Positions 1-12,900 of a stretch of 64,000 nt of DNA are shown piece after piece. The stretch spans positions 46,980,476 to 47,044,475 of the forward strand of contig CM055107.1 of the NCBI GenBank assembly GCA_029204225.1. The letters run 5' to 3'. The translations under genes and the position numbers were made by a program. Under the pieces are notes generated by a model that was not told the origin of the DNA, ran no database searches, and worked only from the letters and a program-made list of their open reading frames with translations. This DNA comes from Diphasiastrum complanatum. Its lineage: Eukaryota; Streptophyta; Lycopodiopsida; Lycopodiales; Lycopodiaceae. The first letter of the stretch is position 1. The number at the start of each line of letters is the position of its first letter.

Positions 1-222
1 CCACAACGGAGTGTTTATGGCTGAGAAGACTTGAAGTTTGGTGAGCCCTCAGCCACTCTTATCTTGAGTGATAGTCAGAGTGCTATTGCCATTGCACGGA
101 ATCCTGTTTTTCATGTGAGGACGAAGCACATCGAGATCCATTATCACTTTGTTCGGGAGAGACTTCATGATGGCGACATTTTACTTGAGTATTGTCCTAC
201 GGAGGATAATATTGCTGGTGGC
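1..222 (+). pseudogene. Ty1/copia RNase H C-terminal remnant
   Basis: The frame starting at 31 reads a copia RNase H tail: a DSQSAIAIARNPVFH block, the usual RTKHIEIHYHFVRE block and the GDILLEYCPTEDNIA end. In the family this domain degrades the RNA of the RNA/cDNA hybrid. Only the last ~65 residues are present. The copia homology stops at about 214-217, where the sequence passes directly into a Ty3-type RNase H tail in another frame. It is dead as a gene, and its 5' part lies outside the window. Confidence 0.8.
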
Positions 223-1545
223 TGATGCACTTAGTCGAATTGCTGAAGTGAATGAGCTTTCCTTCACAGAGATCAGCACAAAATTTTATTTGTCCCTGAG
301 AGGTCTTTGTGAGAAAGACCCACATTTTGGTCCAATTTGGAAGAGAGTTCTAGCAGTTACATAATGGACTGTTGTTCAGGAAAGGGAAGGTTTGTGTGCT
401 CGATGTGGATGCTATTAAAAAGAAAATTTTGTATGAGTGTCATGACTCACCATGTGCGGAACATCGAGGCATACATCGTACTTCAGATTTGGTACGAAGG
501 GATTTTTATTGGCCAAAACTTGAGCTCTTTGTCGAATCTATGTGGTCAAGTGTGACCAATGCCATTTGAATAAGGCCGAACGTCTTAAGGCTAGTGGATT
601 GTTACATCCATTGGATATCCCAGATAAGAGGTGGGATAGTATTTCCATGAATTTCGTGGTTGGGTTACAGCGGACGAATAAACAGAATGATGCAATTTGG
701 GTAGTGGTCGGTCGTCTTACCAGATTGGCTATGTTTATTTTGGTAAAGACGACTGCGAAGGCTTCTGCTTTAGGTCAGATATTTGTTGAGCATCTGTTTA
801 GGCTTTACGGATTACCAAGTGACATTGTGAGCGATTGTGAACCGAGGTTCACCAAATTTTTGGTTGGCCGTGTTTGCTAAACTAGAGATGACGCTGAGCT
901 TGAGTTGTTCTGATCATCCCGAGACAGAAAGAACAAATCAGACGATGGAACAAATGCTTTGAGCATATGTTTCCCGACGACAATCTCATTGGGAGAAGTA
1001 TTTGCCCTTGATTGAGTTTGTCTATAATACTAGAGAGCATTTGGCTACCGGTTATAGCCCGTTCATGCTTATGTATGGTTTTGAGATCACCCATTGCGGT
1101 AGAGACTCGTACGATCAAGTTTCAGAAAGTAGCGGATTCCCTGCACGATATGCAAGAAATGCTACAGATAGCACGTGAAAATGTCCAGAATGCCCAAGAT
1201 AGGGACCGACACTAATTTGAAAAGATCGCCTCGAGACTTTCAAGTGGGGGATTGGGTGTATTTACGAATCCCGAAGGACTTCCCGGAAAGAACGCAAGTG
1301 CACCCGGTTTTTCACGTAAGCCAACTCAAGAAGAGTCTGTGTGAAGGGGAACATCTTGGTTTTGGAGACCAATTGGACCTGTTGGATGAATCATCGGGTG
1401 TGACTTGACTTGAACCAGAAAGGAATCGTATAGTTACCGAGCATCTGGTTCGATGGAAGGGTCACACAGATGATGATGATTTCTAGGAACAGGAAGGCAG
1501 TCTGAAAAGGAACTTCTCTAGCTTTAAGTTTTGAGGTCAGAAGTT
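218..1545 (+). pseudogene. Ty3/gypsy chromovirus pol remnant (RNase H end, integrase, chromodomain)
   Basis: In order: the end of a Ty3 RNase H (VADALSR at 218); an integrase zinc-binding region (YECHDSPCAEHRGIHRT, about 430-475); an integrase core in the frame from 542 (ISMNFVVG, where the first catalytic Asp is Asn; LYGLPSDIVSDCEPRF; then HPETERTNQTMEQ near 915-950); [11 protein letters not shown] near 1050; a [12 protein letters not shown] block at about 1300; and a chromodomain-like EHLVRWKGH at about 1440. Several frame changes and stops make it a pseudogene. The same domain order is intact in the family A element at 15468-19253, but the sequence is divergent, so this is another chromovirus family. 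A purine-rich tract (1549-1562) precedes an LTR start at 1563. Confidence 0.85.
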
Positions 1546-1562
1546 GAGTAAGGGGGGAAGAA

Positions 1563-2052
1563 TGTCATGCCCACGACTGATATCGAATTGATTATCTCGG
1601 TAGAGGTCAGTAGGTCTACCTCAACCCTTAAGTTAATTATGATTATGAGGGGTTTGGGGCCCTCATGTGCATATGGTTATAGTTAATGGTTGGAGGCCTA
1701 TACTCATGATGGTGTATTTTCATGGGTCTATTAGTGAGTCATAGGGGAACTGGAGGATGTGGCCTAGATAGGTTGCATAGGTGTTCAGTGAGGTGTCACA
1801 ATGCACTACTAGTGGTGCATGGGGGTATAAGTATACCCATTGGGCTCTCATTAGTGTATGCTTGATTGTGTGATTGGTAGCTACATGATGTTGGTGTGAT
1901 TCCTCCTTCCCTTGTGATAGATTGATCCATAGCTTGGGGGCTAGATCCGTAAGATTTAGGTTTGGTTGAGTCGGTTTGTTCACTATCCGATTCCCTTGTG
2001 TTGCTTGTATGCGGCTTGCTTAGTTTCGAATCCTTGGTTGAGGACTTTATTA
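1563..2052 (+). repeat. 3' LTR (family T1) of the decayed chromovirus
   Basis: It starts TGTCATGCCC directly after a purine tract that follows the chromodomain remnant, as expected for a 3' LTR. The whole length matches, in inverted orientation, the solo LTR at 12023-12519, including the last bases (TGAGGACTTTAT). The right end is placed at the TTA of 2050-2052 by comparison with that copy. The LTR therefore seems to end in TA instead of CA. Confidence 0.8.
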
Positions 2053-2458
2053 TGTATGTTTCCTAATTATTTCTTTTCATCTCCATTTGCCTATAATATA
2101 ACTGGTCATGTGAGCTCTATTCTGAATGTAAAACTTTGTTCTTATAACTCGGCAGCAATTCAAGTTCTGAGTCATTTATGTAACCAGATCTTGTATTCAA
2201 TGTTTCACATTTTGAAATGAAGGTCTATTCTATTTGGGTCCTCCAACAATTTGCATGCACTTTTCTGTGTATTCCACTAAACATGATCTTACAAATCGCA
2301 AAGGGCAGCTCTCTGACCATATTGGTTCTATGTGGATTTGAGAGCACACATGACTCTTTGAATATATCCAAGTTTGTGGTGCAAAGTTCATGAGATGAGC
2401 TAGATGTTTGTTGTTTTTATGGTGCAAGTGTCACAATTACAATAATGTATTTGTTCAG
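2053..2458 (+). other. Host intron sequence, nothing recognised
   Basis: AT-rich sequence between the T1 LTR and the first visible host exon. It ends in a pyrimidine-rich stretch and the acceptor TTGTTCAG at 2451-2458. No conserved reading frame or repeat was seen. Confidence 0.6.
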
Positions 2459-2518
2459 GTGTCTGTTTCCAAAGCCCGCTCAATCATTGTCCTTGCTGAG
2501 GTTGAGAATGCTGATCAG
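2459..2518 (+). CDS. CASTOR/POLLUX exon a (first visible)
   Basis: 20 codons between acceptor CAG (2456-2458) and donor GTAACT (2519). It encodes the [11 protein letters not shown] strand followed by the ENADQ turn. It enters in phase 0, so at least one more coding exon lies upstream of the window. Confidence 0.9.
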
Positions 2519-3935
2519 GTAACTGTTTGTCCTTTTACTAGTCTTGGAATCTGGTTCTAGTCTAATAGCTAAGGAAGAATGCGAATTAAAATTATTTTTT
2601 TCTACAGGAATGTTTTTTCATCTGGTTTCTGTTGGATATTTTATCCTACTTGAATATTGCTAATTTATTGCAGAGTGATGCCCGTGCATTGAGGGTGGTG
2701 TTGAGCCTTACTGGCGTCAAGGAAGGTCTGAGAGGCCACGTTGTCGTAGAGTTGAGTGATCTTGACAATGAGCCACTAGTAAAGCTTGTTGGAGGAGATA
2801 TGGTGGAAACTGTTGTTGCACATGATGTTATTGGTCGACTGATGATACAATGTGCCCGCCAGCCGGGTCTTGCTCAGGTCTATCTTGAAAGTAAAACTCA
2901 AATAAATTAAATGACTACTTTACATACAAAAACCTTCTATAAAGCTTATGGAAGTTTTGCACTTACATGTGAAACAAATTTTGATTGGTCAAAGTAACTT
3001 TGTGACTTGCTCTTTTTCTGTCTGGAGACTGCTGAACTAAGAAAATTCTACTCTTGAAGTCATACGGTTGATAATGTCAAATTGTATGGCCGTACTATTC
3101 ATTATTTAGTTTTTGGGAACTGCTTGTGAAAAGCAGGATATTTTTGGAGTACCTGTGGAGTTTTGTCTTTTAGATCTGTAATTGTTGCACCTAGTGAGTT
3201 TTATTTTAACCTGCTAGAACGAGCAATAAATTGAAAAGTTATTGCCGTTAACTTGCCTACTTTCTTGTTTGAACTTGACAGATTTGGGAGGATGTACTTG
3301 GGTTTGATAATGCAGAGTTCTATGTTAAAAGATGGCCACAGCTTGATGGCATGCGATTTGTGGATGTTCTGATTAGTTTTCCTGATGCAATACCTTGTGG
3401 GGTGAAAGTAGCAGCAAATGGAGGAAAGATAGTTTTGAATCCTGAGGACGACTACATGTTTTCTCAAGGTGACGAAGTATTGGTCATTGCAGAAGATGAC
3501 GACACATACTCTCCTGGCCCGTTGCCACAGGTGAATGCATAGTTCCGTAATGAAGTACATGTATGGAATGTCATTCTGTATGTACTGCAAACAGTATAGA
3601 ATTGTTCTTTATTTTGGTTTTCCACTCTGTTTGGTATTCTTGTTGGGCATTAAAAAAACACAAGAATGATGCAACAATTCCAAAGCACTCCTAGGACAGA
3701 CTGGGACATCCCAGACATCCCATTATGCTATTCAATTTGCCCCGCTTGACAAGATTTGAATGACCATGGAGCCTTGATTGAACATACATATGCGTTACAA
3801 TGAGCAAGGGGTTCGTTCTTGCAAGCCTGCTTTGAGGATTTACAGTTCAGAATCCTGCTGAGAGGGTTTTATGTCTAGGAGGCTTGAGGGTTTGGCCTTC
3901 ATACTTGCAGTTTTCGAGGTTTGGCACACGCGCGC

Positions 3936-3990
<55 letters not shown>

Positions 3991-6900
3991 AGAAGAAGAA
4001 GAAGAAGAAGAAGATGGTTTAATGCCATCAACTAACGGAACTGAAAAAAGATATAACTAATAAGAGAATAATAGCTAGGGTTATATGGCACAGACCATTA
4101 TTTCTATAAGCTAACCAATATACTAAATAACAAATGCAAATGGGCCAGTCTCCTAAGTCCTGGGACCTGGACCAAGGCAGACTAAAGCCTAACGTAGCCT
4201 CCTACTCACCCGTGGAAGCTGTGACCTGCTCGCACGTGCAGGCTCAGGAGCAGGATCCTCGTCAATGCTATCACATCGTCAGATGGATCACTCTCATCCT
4301 CTGAGGAATCCTCGCTGTCGGCTTCATCTTCCGAGGTCTCTGTGTCGTCTTCGTCTTCTAGTGGCTCCTTGTCCTCAAGGGCTCGAGAACTGGAAGCCTC
4401 TCCCCTTGTCCTGTGACTTGCAGCAGCCCGAGTGGTAGGTGCACGCAGGGATTGGCAAAGGGTTACAATTCACATCTTACAAGTTTAAAATCACAAGTTT
4501 CATTTCTAAAGCTAGAACTTAGAACATGGGATGAAGCTCAAAGTTCAAACTTCCAAAGCTTGAAATTGGAACTTGAAATTCACCTGCAAACATCAAGGCA
4601 TCATCATGGAGTAGTGCATACACCTCCTCCTATGACCTTGGTGGTAGGTGTGGAACCTTCGTCACATCAATTTCATCTGGATTTACCTGTAGTATGTAGA
4701 ACAATTACTATTAAGCTATAAAAAAATAATTCAAACATCAAAGTTGAAAGTTCAAACTTCAAATTTCAATGTTCAAACACAATTGCAACTTTCAAATTAC
4801 AATTTACCTGTATAGGCTCCCTTGTCCCCTTCAGCTTCTTTAGAAGCCGCAGATTGGCGTGCACATACACCAACTTATCTAATTGTGCAACACCGAGCCT
4901 GTTCGTCCTCTTCGTATGAATCAGAGAGAACACACTCCAATTCCTCTCACATGCAACCGCTGTGCAATCCTGTGAGAGAATGCGTACAACGAGCTTTTGC
5001 AATCGAGGAACATCACCCCCATACTTGTCCCACCATAAAACAGGGCACAATTGTCCTTCTCCGAGCCTCGCTCCTGGACACCCAAATTCAAGAGTCTTGC
5101 ACTTGCACAGTGCACACATGAGTCATGAGAATGCACATTGAAGATCATTCATGAGTGGGTCTTATGCAGTGCCGAGTGTGGCAATGTGGCCACTCACCTC
5201 ATTGGGACTCAAGAAAGACTAAGGACTTGAAAAAACAACAAATGCTATAGAATTGTCATGACATATACCTGAAGACATTGAGATCATCCTTGAGTGAATA
5301 TTGTATGACAGGATCAGGATAGACAATCTCAATGTATGTGCGCCATCCTTGTCGGAGATCTGCATTCCTCCATAGAGGTTGAAGAATGCAAGCCATAGTG
5401 TGTAGAGGCTGATGGAACCACTCCCACCTGGCTTGCCACTTTTCTCTTATTTCTTCAACCCTATAAAATTTGAAAATCATACATCATACATGTCACATGA
5501 TACATATTACATGAACACTCATCAATCGTGATAAGAGATAATGCATAATACTAAATAGTTCTCATCAATGAAATATGAGCACGACTCACTCTGAATTTTG
5601 AAAGTTCAAATTACAAACCTCTGTGCACTGAAGGCAGTGCAGGTGCGAATCTGCTCTCCCAGCCTGTACATGAACTCATAGAGAAGGTCCAAAGTGCAGC
5701 CCTCTATCCGTAAGGCGCAGGACACTGTAAAGAGGTTGCAATCCTGTGATAATGGCCCGTGCATCATCCCAAAAAAGAGATGCTAGCACAATCCTTAGGC
5801 TCTCTTGAGGGCCTCCACTCATGCCAATGGTGTAAGACCACCATCTATCTCAAGATGTTATGCACCTTCAAGAGGTGCTCCACAACATTGAAAATAAAGG
5901 CAAACCTGAAACGAATCATGATTGCAAATTGTATTAGCTTCAACAAATCAATTATCGGATAGCAAAGTTGAAACTTGAAAGTAGTTAGCAGTTACTAGTA
6001 AGCCATGTACTAACTTCTAAGAATCTAAGTGACGAATCAAATTTGATGAATAGAAAAGTAGACCTAGTGGGTGCAGGCCTCAAAATCTCGAGGCTAGAAT
6101 ATTCCTTGAACATGCTTAGGACCCTTGGTCTCTTGGTGACAAACCTCACCAAGAATCGGCCTACGTCTAGTACCTCTCTAATCCATGGCTTTGCTATATC
6201 CTTAGGCACTAAATCACGCGATCTTCACCTAGTAAAGAAGGAAGTAATCAATGGCTGTGAGGTAAAATGCTAGGATGTCCCGTATAAATCTCTCCGCAAT
6301 ATGAACATCTCACGTAGTGTTAGAGATCTAAACACCACAGTAGGGCAAACACTCACTGATCCACCCAACCTTGCCTACCCCTTGATATGGAGTAAGCCCC
6401 TCGTAGTCAGTGTGAGGACTGGTAGCATGCATACTGCCAAGTGTCGGCCACGTGGCACTGACGTGGCCGACTGCATGTCGGGACCCAACGTGGGGCCCGC
6501 AGGGTCCCTAGGCTGTGTTAGGCCTGCCATGACTATGGTCTGTGCCGAGGCACGCTACTCACACTGTCTTGCCCTGTTGGACGTGTATGCTGGACACGCC
6601 CCTGACTGTGGTATCTGACCTCCTGAGTTCCCTAGGGTTCGGCACTCGTTACTGGCTCGTGACACTCCCTCCCCCTTAAGAACTGAACCGTCTTGGTCCT
6701 CTAAGACAAAGTCTGAAAAAAATCTTGCGAAGGAAGCTGCCTTTTTCCCAAGTGGCATTCTTAACAGGCTGATCGTTCCACTTGATTAGAGATTCTTGGT
6801 ACAGAGTATGACAAGTCTGCGTCTCTCTACTACCAAAGATCTCCTCTGGTTCATGTGGAGGTTGCCGAGAATCCGATGGGAGAACTAGAACACTATCCCC

Positions 6901-9900
6901 TACCAGATTTTCAGATATGGTTACGGCTTTTTATAACTGGCTTACATGAAAGACTGGAAAAACCTTACTGCTGCGTGGAAGTTTTAGTTCATAGGTGACC
7001 TCGCCTAGTCTCCTACTAATGGTAGAAGGACCACCTAGGAGACAACTTAGCACACACTCCTGATTTGAGGGTTTTAGAGTCAACTGGGACTCGTAGAAAG
7101 ACTTTCTCACCAGTGGAGAACTGCACATCCCGTCTGTGTGGATCTGCATAATGCCTGGCTCGATCCTGGGATTGCCTAATGCTACGCTTAACATGTTCTA
7201 TCATTTGGTTTAGGTCTTCTAAAAAGTTTCTGGCTGCTTCAACTTTTTCTTGTTTAAACCCTACAGTTGTGGGTGAGCGTGGCTGAAAACCGTACATCAG
7301 CATAAATGGGCTGTATCCCGTAGCTGAATGTTTGGTACTGTTATAAGCAAACTCTAATATCGAGAGATACTCCTCCCAATTAGTCTGCTTTTTGCTGACG
7401 TATGCACGAAGCATATCCTCCAGCACCTGATTTACTCTTTCTGTTTGACCGTCATGGTCGGTGGTACTCGTGTTTAGTTTAGTATGGCGATGATGGAATA
7501 CTGCCCTCCAAAAATTTCCATTAAACTTAATGAACTGCATTTGTCGAATCTACTGCCTTAGGAAGCTAGATTCTTGGTTGAGTTGTTCAATGTAGGATAG
7601 GACATATTGTTCAAAAGACTGCCTCGGAGTGTATCGATCAGGAACCATTTTGTTAACACGAGGATAGGAGGGAGTGGCCAAAACAGCACCCGTACTGGAG
7701 GCAGCTGGCAGCGGGACTGTGGGACTGGTAGGCTTGCTGGCGGGATGCGAAGCCCCGTACAAATGGCAACAGGCATCAGTGGGACTGTGGGACAATGATT
7801 GGCAGGCTGCGGGACAGCATCCGTACCAGCGAGCAAACCAGTTAAGTGGCAAGATAATTTTCAAGTGTCAGCTCATGAAGAACTCTAATGACTGGGACAT
7901 GATAGAGAACATATTGAAATTTTACAAAAATGCCACAGTTTATATACTACTGGTATTGTGTATTGTTTCTCAATATTACAGAAGCAAGTTGATAGGTATT
8001 CTCGTTGCACTTGGTGAGGCAAGATAATCTTGTAGTGGGTGCTTATGACATGTTCTAGCTTCTTACGACTGACTTGTAAAGAACATGAGAACTCACAAAA
8101 ATAATGCTGGCTCATACTATTTTATTGTTTATGGACTATGAACTTAAGGACATACATTTATGTTTCCTTTCATATGCTAACACAATTCTTGGTGCTGCTG
8201 CTGTAGGTGAGAAAAGGAGTCCTGCCCAAAATAGTCCCCCATCGTAAATATCCTGAGAAGATTCTTTTTTGTGGTTGGCGTCGAGACATTGACGATATGA
8301 TCATGGTAATCGCACAATCGTACTTTAGTGTGCCCCTCTCACCAGTTTTAAAATATTGGCAGAATGTAAGAGAAAAATGTGCTTATGTGATGATAGATCC
8401 ACTTTGTTGCTTAAACTGGTGGCCATAAAAAGTACTACTCTATAGTCTGCATTGTTCGTTGATATGTGAGGTACTTCTTTTATCTGCTGGTCAATTTTTA
8501 AGGAGTTTATTTTAGGCTTACTATTTTTGAATGAAAATTTGATTCTTTGCATTGGAATGGTTTTTGCAGGTTCTAGAGGCATTCTTAACTGTTGGATCAG
8601 AACTTTGGATGTTTAGTGAGGTTCCAGAAAAGGAAAGAGAAAAAAAGCTCCTAGATGGTGGCCTTGATCCCAACCGCCTAGAGAACATCCGTCTTGTGCA
8701 TAGAGAAGGCAATGCTGTCATTCGGCGTCATCTTGAAAGCCTTCCACTGGAGACTTTTGACTCGGTGAGAAGCCAAATTGCTCAGTTGTCCACTGATTCT
8801 TGGTCTTAATATAGTGTGTATTTGGCTAATTTGCACTCAAATTTAGTTTGCTTTTGTCTGATCCAGCTGTTGCTCTTACAGCTTTTTGGCTCAACCTAGG
8901 ATTTTCCATTTAGAACATGAAGTACGTATACATATTTCAAAAGCATAGTTGCAGCGAATCTCGATTCGCTGGGTCTGCGATTCGCGGGTCGCGATTCTGC
9001 GAATCGCGATTCGCGACCCAGAATCGCAAAAAAAAAAAAAATTTTTTTTTTTTTTATTTTGAAAAAATAGCTTATTGCTGAAATTTTTTTAGGGGATCAA
9101 TGGTCAAACCAGCGTTTTGCCTCTCATAAGTGCAGTAGATGAGGCACAAACAAATCTTATTTTCAGTAGCTATCCGGTTGTCATTTGCTCTGGTTTTCAG
9201 TAAATGTTAATGCTACAGTTTGGACTATCCACTGTATGGATGATGATCACTTTTGCAATTGGTTCACTGGAGATGTGAGTGCAATGTACATACAGTTGGG
9301 GGCATAAATATTGGGCCCTTCTCGGCGCGCATTTGGACCCCATTTTTATCTACAGGGGGGCGGTGGCATTTTTATCTACAATGTCTATATAGCAAGAAGC
9401 TCTAGGGGGTTCGGGGGACAGTAGCCCCCCGGGAAACGGGGGGTTCGGGGGGCGGTAGCCCCCCAAGAAACGGGGGGTTCGGGGGGCGGTAACCCCCTGG
9501 TGGGGGGTTTGGGGGGCAACGCCCCCCAACGGCGGGGTCCGGAGGCTGCCGGTAGACCCCGGCCCCGACGGTAAGGCCTCTTCATGATTTGGCCTTCCAA
9601 CTCCCCGAGTGAAAACACACTTTTTGGTGTTTCGCACCCGAAACAGTCGGCAAACTACACAATCATAATCCCCTCGATCAGAGCTTTCATCTGATACCCA
9701 TATTGCCTAAAAAAATTTAAAAAATAAAAATAAAAATTCGATTCTACACGATTCTGGGAAAATCCCGAATCGTGAATCGGAATCGCGATTCGGGAATCGC
9801 GCTGCAACTATAGTCTGGATGTAAGTTATTTCTTCACACTGAAGAAACAATTCAAAAACCCAAATTACCCTTATTTTCACCTCCTTTAGCCTATTTTGGC

Positions 9901-12900
9901 CAAACGAAAGGCGATAGCCTCCAAACGAAGGGCACCCTGACTGTACCTGCAAGTATGGTACACCAAAATAGAGTGATTGCCGCGGAGAAAGTGTTCGGAG
10001 CGTGCCAGAAGTGATTTCACCATTCCACTGGGCAGGGAGCTGGGAGTTGGTGACGAGAAGCATTTCGGAAAGCAACGCAAGTTTGGCTTTCAATTTGGCG
10101 AAAGAGCGGCGGGTGGCCTGGTAAGCCAAAAATTGCAGGTCATTATTTTTGATTTCTGACATCACGGTTGGCTTTGGCATACACTTTATAGCCTCCAGGT
10201 GGAGTTTCAAGCAGTTTGGAAATGGCAAACATCAATGAGGCAATTTTGGGCGATGCAAGCAAACTTGATGGGGCTTCTAACTACAACATTTGGAAATTCA
10301 AAATGAAGAGCATTTTGATGGAGAAAGAGTTATGGGAGATTGTGGCAGGTATTGAAGTCCGGCCAAATACCACTCCAGGTGACATGAGGGCCTTTGATAA
10401 AAAGGCACAGAGGGCATTGTCCTTAATCAATCTTTCAGTGAAAGACCATGTGATCACTCATATAAGTGATGCCACGACAGCTAGGGGAGCTTGGGAAGCT
10501 CTTAGAATGCAATTTCAAACTTGCAATCCAGCTCGGGCCATGTTCTTGAAGACGAGATTGAATGCAGTAAGGATGGAAGAAAGTGAATCAGTGGGATTTT
10601 TCTTCACCAGGATAAAGGAGCTGAGAGATCAACTTGTGGCAATTGGAGAACCAATTAGGGACGTTGAATTGGTACATACCACAATGAGCGGCGTCTCGAA
10701 AGGGCTACAGATGTTTGTGAGCGGCATTGCTTTGAGGGAGAGATTGCCTACTTTTGAAGACTTCCACGGAATAATGTTGCAGGAAGAGCAGCGTCGCGAA
10801 GTGGTGAAGTCAAGGCAAACCCCACAGGAGGATCAAGCCTTGCTTGCTAAAGGCAAGCAGAAAGGATGGAAGAGGATTCCCAAGAAATCCAAGGATGATG
10901 ATGACGAGGGAGAGTCGTCATCAAAAGGGAAAAAGAAGAAGAAAGGCAAATGTTACTATTGCCACAAACCGGGTCATTGGGCAGGCGAATGTTACAAGAA
11001 GAAAGCGGACATAAAGGCAGGAAAAGTGACTCAACAAGGCAACATTGCCGAAGATGATGGAGAAGATGACGAGACAAGTGTCTTCTCATCGGCATTGACA
11101 TTCTAGGTTGATGATGGTGCCAGATGGTTCATAGATTCAGGCGCCACAAGGCATATGACCGGGAAACGTGATTGGTTTGAGAAATTCTCACCAATTCATG
11201 ATGGGGATAAGGTCACTCAAGCCAATGGGGAGGAATGCCAAATATAGGGTGTGGGCAAATGTACATGTGCAGTTTCTTGATGGTAAAATCAAGAACATCC
11301 CTAATGTGCTTTATGTTCCTGGACTCAAAAAGAGTTTGCTTTCTGTTGGAGTAATGGCTAATCAACATCTTAAGGTTGAATTTGTCAAGGATGGATGCCT
11401 TATGAGGGATATGAACCACAATCATAAAGTGGTGGCGAAAGGTTATAGAGATAGTAACTGTGGCCTTTATAAATTGGATGCTGCAAAACCAGGAGAATAT
11501 GGTTTGGCTATCTCAACAGCATCTCAATTTGAGTTGTGGCACAGAAGACTTGGTCATTTGAACTATGGGAACTTGAGATTGATGGCGAAGATGAAGATGA
11601 TAATAGGGTTACCGGCATTGCAGGATGATCATCATGCAATATGTGAAGGATGTGTCATGGGAAAGCATCACAGGGAGACATTCAAGAAAGGTGGAGCTGC
11701 AAGAGCTAAGAAACCGCTGGAACTTATTCACAGTGACCTGTGCGGCCCAATGAAGACCATGTCGTTGGGGAAAGCATATTATTTTATGACTTTCATAGAT
11801 GATTACTCTAGGAGGACATGGATTTATTTCTTGAAGAAGAAATTTGACGCTTTTGCTCGCTTCAAGGAGTTCAAGACTTTGGTAGAGAACCAACTGGATG
11901 CACGCATCAAAGTGCTAAGACCTGATAGAGGGGGCGAATACAAATCTGATAATTTTGAGGACTTTTGCAAAGAACACGGCATCAAAAGACAATTCACACA
12001 ATCACACACGCCGCATAGTAATTATAAAGTCCTCAATCCAAGGATCCTATTCTAAGCATGCCAAACACAAGCAATACAAGGGAACTTGATGGTGGACAAA
12101 CCAACCCAACCAAACCTAGATCGAACGGATCTTGCCCCCAAGCTATGGATCAATCACTCAGAGAGGAATGAGGCATCACACCAGCAGCATCCTGCCACCG
12201 GTCATGCTATTAAGCATACACTAGTGAGAGCCCAACAGGTATACTTATACCCTCCAAGGCCCATGCACCACTAGTAGTGCACTGTGACATCTCACTGGAC
12301 ACCTCTGCAGCCTATCTGGGCCACGTCATCCAGTTCCCTAATGACTCACTGATAGACCCATACCAACTCCACCACCATGTGTTTAGGCCTACAACCATTA
12401 ATAATGACCATGTACACATAAGGGCCCCAATTCCCTTATAGTCACAATTAACTTACGGGTTGTTGGTCTACCAGTCCCTAGCGTGGACACACTACCCGAG
12501 ACCAGTCATGGGCATGACAGTAATGGTGTAGCTGAAAGGAAAAACAGGACTATTATGGAGAGTGCATGCTCCATGATGAAGCAAATGGGCTTGACCGATT
12601 CACTTTGGTCGGAAGCGTGCAGTGCGGTAACGTTCTTGCAAAACAGGAGCCCTGCAGTTGCGGTTCCAAATGTGACTCCCGAAGAAGCATTTACAGGAAT
12701 AAAGCCAAAAATCGACAAGTTTCGTGTCATTGGATGTAAGGCCTATGTACATGTGCCAAAGGAGTTACTTGTAATACTATCATGGAGGTATGTTCCATGA
12801 ATAGAGTAAACTCTAAAATAAAGAGAGACGTTGATCATTGAGGGAGAGAGTTAAAATAGCAACGATCGACTTATACAGTGCTTTCTTATTTCGACGACAC

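Noticed and set aside
3201-3590. Long open frame on the minus strand over exon c
   Set aside because: It is the antisense of a conserved, spliced channel exon and has no family signature of its own.
3840-4031. Leu/Ser-repeat open frame on the minus strand
   Set aside because: Produced by the (GA)n-(GAA)n microsatellite; compositional only.
8944-8960. Target-site duplication for the first TIR element
   Set aside because: Flanks TTCAAAAG and GTCTGGAT do not match at any plausible length, so none is claimed.
9350-9637. Pro/Gly-rich open frames on the minus strand
   Set aside because: They are translations of the G-rich tandem array; repeat periodicity explains the open frames.
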